Shown here: positions 45,770 to 48,527 of the stretch, piece by piece
Position numbering within the stretch: the stretch's first letter is position 1
Layout: every line of letters begins with the position of its first letter
Assembly: GCA_022823665.1 (NCBI GenBank)
Contig: JAJEHN010000006.1
Location: 1-48,527, forward strand
Source: Thermoanaerobaculia bacterium
GTDB lineage: Bacteria > Acidobacteriota > Thermoanaerobaculia > Multivoradales > Multivoraceae
DNA: 48,527 nt
Reading direction: 5' to 3'
Translations under genes and position numbers: made by a program
Notes under the pieces: model-generated
What the model was told of the DNA's origin: nothing
The model's database searches: none
Seen by the model: only the letters and a program-made list of their open reading frames with translations

Positions 45770-46525
45770 ATGCCGCATCCCCTGATTCGGGACGACTCCT
45801 TCCCTCCCGGGCGCAATACGCCGTGCTTTTGCGGCAGCGGCAAGCGCTTCAAACGCTGTTGCGGTGCCCAGTCCGCCGAGCGTTCCCCGCCCCACGGCAT
45901 CGACATCGTCGAGTACTTTCTGTCGCGGGAGGAGTGCCGTGAGCTCGTGAGCATGGCCGAGGCGCTCGAGGGCCGGCGATTCCAGGTGCGCGACCGGGCG
46001 CGCAAGCTCGAAGCGGTACCGGACCCGACTCGCGTGGCCGAATGGATGGTGCTCGGCGAATCCCAGCATGTGCTCGACGATGTGGTCGCGCGCGCCTTCG
46101 AGGAGCGGATCATCCCGGGCAGCGGGCAGGCCATCGAGTGGTACGAGGAACCCCAGCTCCTACGCTACACGACGGGCGGCTACTACCAGTATCACGCCGA
46201 TGCCTACCACCTCGTGCCCGAGGCCCGTGCATGGCGCAAGGCCGTGGACCGCGACATCAGCCTGCTGCTTTATCTCAACGACGAATACGAGGGCGGCGCG
46301 CTGCATTTCAAGCGCCTGTCCTGGACGCTCAGGCCCCGGGCCGGCATGCTCGTCTGGTTTCCCTCCGACGTCCGCTACGAGCACATGGCGAAACTCGTGA
46401 CGAAGGGCTATCGATACACGATCGTCAGTTGGGCCGCGGCGTCCGGCGTCGAACGCGTGCAGGCGGAGCGGGCCATGCGCTCGATCGCGTGGGACTCGCG
46501 CGAGAAGAAGCTGCCGGCAAGCTGA
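45770..46525 (+). CDS. 2OG-Fe(II) prolyl-4-hydroxylase-like oxygenase with N-terminal SEC-C zinc motif
   Basis: 251 residues. Residues 15-34 form a SEC-C motif (PCFCGSGKRFKRCCG, Cys19/21/30/31), a small zinc module that binds ribosome- or SecB-related partners in SecA. The oxygenase domain follows: iron ligands His142-x-Asp144 (YHADAYH), His205 (RYEHMAK) and the 2-oxoglutarate-binding Arg215 (GYRYTIVSW). SLLLYLND-YEGGAL is the usual P4H core strand. It should hydroxylate a protein or peptide side chain using O2, Fe(II) and 2-oxoglutarate; the SEC-C module may target it to ribosomes or translocation substrates. GAGGT about 8 bases before the ATG is the RBS. A second P4H-like gene lies 0.9 kb downstream. 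Confidence 0.88.
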   Translation: MPHPLIRDDSFPPGRNTPCFCGSGKRFKRCCGAQSAERSPPHGIDIVEYFLSREECRELVSMAEALEGRRFQVRDRARKLEAVPDPTRVAEWMVLGESQHVLDDVVARAFEERIIPGSGQAIEWYEEPQLLRYTTGGYYQYHADAYHLVPEARAWRKAVDRDISLLLYLNDEYEGGALHFKRLSWTLRPRAGMLVWFPSDVRYEHMAKLVTKGYRYTIVSWAAASGVERVQAERAMRSIAWDSREKKLPAS

Positions 46526-46535
46526 CCGCTGTCCC

Positions 46536-46562
46536 GTTGCCGGTCGCCGGTCGCCGGTCGTC
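46536..46562 (+). repeat. Short tandem repeat (CCGGTCG, about three units)
   Basis: A 7-base unit is repeated about three times just after the oxygenase stop codon. It is short and might form a weak structure; nothing else is seen in it. Confidence 0.5.
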
Positions 46563-46602
46563 GGCGGCGAACCCGCTGCATGGCCGAAGGCAGGCGAGTG
46601 GC

Positions 46603-46608
46603 TATAAT
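46603..46608 (+). promoter_or_regulatory. Perfect -10 hexamer (TATAAT) before the secreted-protein gene
   Basis: TATAAT is unusual in this GC-rich sequence. It lies 95 bases before the start at 46704. No good -35 is seen 16-18 bases upstream (TGGCCG at best), so an activator might be needed. Confidence 0.45.
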
Positions 46609-46703
46609 CGATTGCCGTCGGCGCGCCGGTTCGACTGGCCGGGTTTCATGGCTGCTACCCGCGCGATCCGACCGCATCGGCCCGGTCTGTCCGGAGGCAG
46701 AAG

Positions 46704-47378
46704 TTGCGGAACACAAGCTGGATTTTGGCCGTTACCGCGTCCCTCGCGCCGCTTCTGGCAGGACAGGCGGCATTCGCCCAGACGGACGCCGAGCGCCTCG
46801 AAGCGTTGCGCGGCTGCCTCGGCATCCAGTCCGATGCGGCGCGCCTGCTGTGCTTCGAGAGCATCGTCAGCGCGGAGCCTGCCGCCGGGACGACCGCGAA
46901 CGAACGCGTCGAACCGCCGGCCGACGTCGAGCGCCCCGGATCTCCCGATGCGCACGGGGCCGCTGACGAGACCGGCGAGCATCTCGCCGGCGATCGCGAG
47001 CAGCCTCCCCCGGCAACGGCGGAGCCTGCCGGAATCGACGCGGTAGCGGCAGCCGATGTCTCTACAGCGGACGATTCCGCGGCCGCGAACACTCCGGCAG
47101 AGGACGGCGCAAGTCAGAGCCGCCGGGACCGGGATGAACCGGTCGCTGCCGACGAGACCGAGACCCTCGTAGTCGTCGAAACGGGAGCGCTGCGCCGCGG
47201 CAACGCGACGTTCCTCACCGACGACGACCGGTTGTTCGTGCAGACGAGCGGGCCGACTTCCAGAAACCTGCCGCCCGTCCCGTTCGAAGCGACGCTCGAA
47301 GACGGCGCGTTCGGCAGCGTGTTTCTGGTCGCCCCGTCCGCCAGACTGCGAATCCGCGTCGCAGAGCAAACGGACTAG
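46704..47378 (+). CDS. Secreted protein of unknown function with disordered middle
   Basis: 224 residues from TTG 46704, with GGAGG about 8 bases upstream. A signal peptide (ILAVTASLAPLLAGQAAFA, cleavage near AFA-QT) is followed by a short conserved-looking helix with two cysteines (LRGCLGIQSDAARLLCFE), as found in small periplasmic proteins, a long Ala/Glu/Asp/Pro-rich low-complexity region (about 55-145) and a C-terminal beta-like domain (FLTDDDRLFVQTSG ... VFLVAPSARLRIRV). I do not recognise it. It sits between two P4H-like oxygenases, with a 15-base gap to the second, so co-transcription with that gene is likely. Confidence 0.75.
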   Translation: MRNTSWILAVTASLAPLLAGQAAFAQTDAERLEALRGCLGIQSDAARLLCFESIVSAEPAAGTTANERVEPPADVERPGSPDAHGAADETGEHLAGDREQPPPATAEPAGIDAVAAADVSTADDSAAANTPAEDGASQSRRDRDEPVAADETETLVVVETGALRRGNATFLTDDDRLFVQTSGPTSRNLPPVPFEATLEDGAFGSVFLVAPSARLRIRVAEQTD

Positions 47379-47393
47379 CCGGAGCTGCCCCGG

Positions 47394-48458
47394 ATGCGCA
47401 GCGCCGCCGAAGAACTCGCTCTTGCCGCGGTGTGCGACGCGAAGGGCGCTCATGACGACGCCGTCAATGCGCTCGCACGCGCGGTCCGACTCGGCAGCGT
47501 CGAAGCCAAAACGCAGCTCGGCAAGCGCCTGATCGCGGGCAACAACGCTCCGCTGCTGCCGACCGAGGGCGCCGGGCTGCTTATCGAAGCGGTTAACGGC
47601 GGCAGCGGAGAGGCTGCTGCCAGACTAGCGGTTCTCGCCGCGGCGGGCGTCTATGTCGAACCCGGTCTCGATCACGCGCTGAAGCTCCTTGCACTGTCCG
47701 CGCAACGCGGCTGGCGCCCGGCGCGATCCCAACTGCTTGTGCTTACCGAAGATCGCGGTCTCGCAGCGGCCGTCGACGACGGCGACCTTCCCGCCAACCA
47801 CTGGCAACGCGTTGCCGACAGCATCGACGTCAACCGCTGGTCACGGGCGCCGGCGGGCAGAAACCTGCACGAATCACCGCGCATCTGCCTGTTCGAGAAG
47901 CTGATCCCGAACGAGGTCTGCCGCTGGCTGATCGATGTTTCCCGCGAGCGTCTCAACCGGGCACTCGTCTACGACGCGGTCGCCCGCCAGGACTACGCGA
48001 GCAGCAACAGAACGAACAGTTGGGCGCAGTTCGACCTCATGAGCAGCGAGCTGATCCACCTGCTCGTGCAACATCGCATGGCGGCCGCGAGCGGCTTCCC
48101 GCTGTACAACATGGAAGCGACCGCCGTCCTGCACTACGCCGTCGGCGAGGAAATAACGAACCACTTCGACTTTGTCGACCCGGACATCCCGAACTACGAG
48201 CAGGAGATCGAGCGCAACGGGCAACGGGTCATGACGTTCCTGATCTACCTCAATGACGACTACGACCACGGCGAGACAGACTTTCCGAAGCTCGGAATCA
48301 CCTGCAAGGGCCGCCGCGGCGAAGGTCTCTACTTCATCAACGCCCTCGACGACGGTTCGCCGGACCTCAGTACGGTTCATGCCGGCCGTCCCACCGCCAA
48401 CGGCGAGAAGTGGATCGTGTCGCAATTCATCCGCAACCGTCGCGTGCTCGGTCCGTAG
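47394..48458 (+). CDS. 2OG-Fe(II) prolyl-4-hydroxylase-like oxygenase with N-terminal Sel1-like helices
   Basis: 354 residues. The first 125 residues are helical with Sel1/TPR-like repeats (AVRLGSVEAKTQLGKRL, AVNGGSGEAAARLAVLAAAG, LLALSAQRGWRPARSQL), probably for partner binding. The oxygenase domain has His257-x-Asp259 (NHFDFVD), His329 (TVHAGRP) and the 2-oxoglutarate-binding Lys339 (GEKWIVSQF), all intact; FLIYLNDDY-HGETDFP is the standard P4H core. No signal peptide. It resembles bacterial P4Hs encoded near small peptides or translation factors; the target protein is unknown. Together with the SEC-C enzyme at 45770 it makes a local oxygenase pair. Confidence 0.9.
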   Translation: MRSAAEELALAAVCDAKGAHDDAVNALARAVRLGSVEAKTQLGKRLIAGNNAPLLPTEGAGLLIEAVNGGSGEAAARLAVLAAAGVYVEPGLDHALKLLALSAQRGWRPARSQLLVLTEDRGLAAAVDDGDLPANHWQRVADSIDVNRWSRAPAGRNLHESPRICLFEKLIPNEVCRWLIDVSRERLNRALVYDAVARQDYASSNRTNSWAQFDLMSSELIHLLVQHRMAAASGFPLYNMEATAVLHYAVGEEITNHFDFVDPDIPNYEQEIERNGQRVMTFLIYLNDDYDHGETDFPKLGITCKGRRGEGLYFINALDDGSPDLSTVHAGRPTANGEKWIVSQFIRNRRVLGP

Positions 48459-48527
48459 CAGCAGGCGCGCCGGCAGCGCCGCGAGGCGGCAGGCCGCCCC
48501 AACACACCCGAAACTGATGCGCCTGAT

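Noticed and set aside
45194..45785. Several 86-123-residue open frames upstream of the SEC-C oxygenase
   Set aside because: Overlapping frames with low-quality composition and no RBS; none continues a recognisable protein.
46619..46645. A GGTTCGA segment resembling a tRNA T-loop
   Set aside because: No acceptor, D or anticodon stems can be formed around it.
48459..48527. GC-rich stem-like sequence at the end of the window as a terminator
   Set aside because: No T-run and the window ends, so it cannot be judged.

Overview
The window is strongly GC-rich, densely packed bacterial chromosome. I find no rRNA, tRNA, CRISPR array, phage genes or transposase. The mix of genes fits an uncultured Acidobacteriota-like bacterium: a TonB-dependent receptor with an N-terminal carboxypeptidase-regulatory-like domain, a long FtsX-type permease, many SDR and metallo-beta-lactamase-fold enzymes, and secreted Ig/FN3 proteins. 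That placement is inference from gene content, not from a marker gene.

Layout. 1-6632 is the 3' part of a giant surface or secreted protein built from alternating Ig-like modules. 6854-9036 is a coupled class III aminotransferase and SDR pair. 9050-12804 (minus) is an SDR overlapping a membrane sulfatase-superfamily enzyme. 12855-18050 is a tightly overlapping operon (MBL-fold hydrolase, ABC ATPase, FtsX-like permease, MFS transporter), followed by a TetR regulator at 18161. 18949-23531 (minus) holds the TonB receptor, an atypical SDR and an MBL-fold hydrolase. 23578-24673 holds a small unknown protein and a metallophosphoesterase.

24674-26539 is the most unusual part. A DUF429-like (RNase H-fold) protein with a C-terminal C2H2-type zinc finger is bracketed by two divergent copies, in opposite orientation, of a roughly 180-bp element with long inverted-repeat ends. 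After it come a class I aminotransferase (minus) and a glyoxalase (plus).

28226-36565 is rich in cell-envelope and glycan genes: a DUF6165 protein, a GT4 glycosyltransferase, MltA, an SQD1-like nucleotide-sugar enzyme that seems to start at ATC, an MJ1255-type glycosyltransferase and a polysaccharide-deacetylase-like protein. MetX and a VOC protein lie among them. 36806-40081 encodes a secreted unknown protein coupled to a secreted metzincin protease that is broken by two apparent frameshifts. 40114-41061 is a GNAT-like acetyltransferase.

41181-45369 (minus) is a complete type III restriction-modification system (mod then res). 45770-48458 carries two 2OG-Fe(II) prolyl-4-hydroxylase-like oxygenases, one with an N-terminal SEC-C zinc motif and one with Sel1-like helices, on either side of a secreted unknown protein.

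I see no single obvious new system. The best leads are the inverted-repeat element pair around the DUF429-zinc-finger gene, the ATC start of the SQD1 homologue, and the slippage-prone metzincin.
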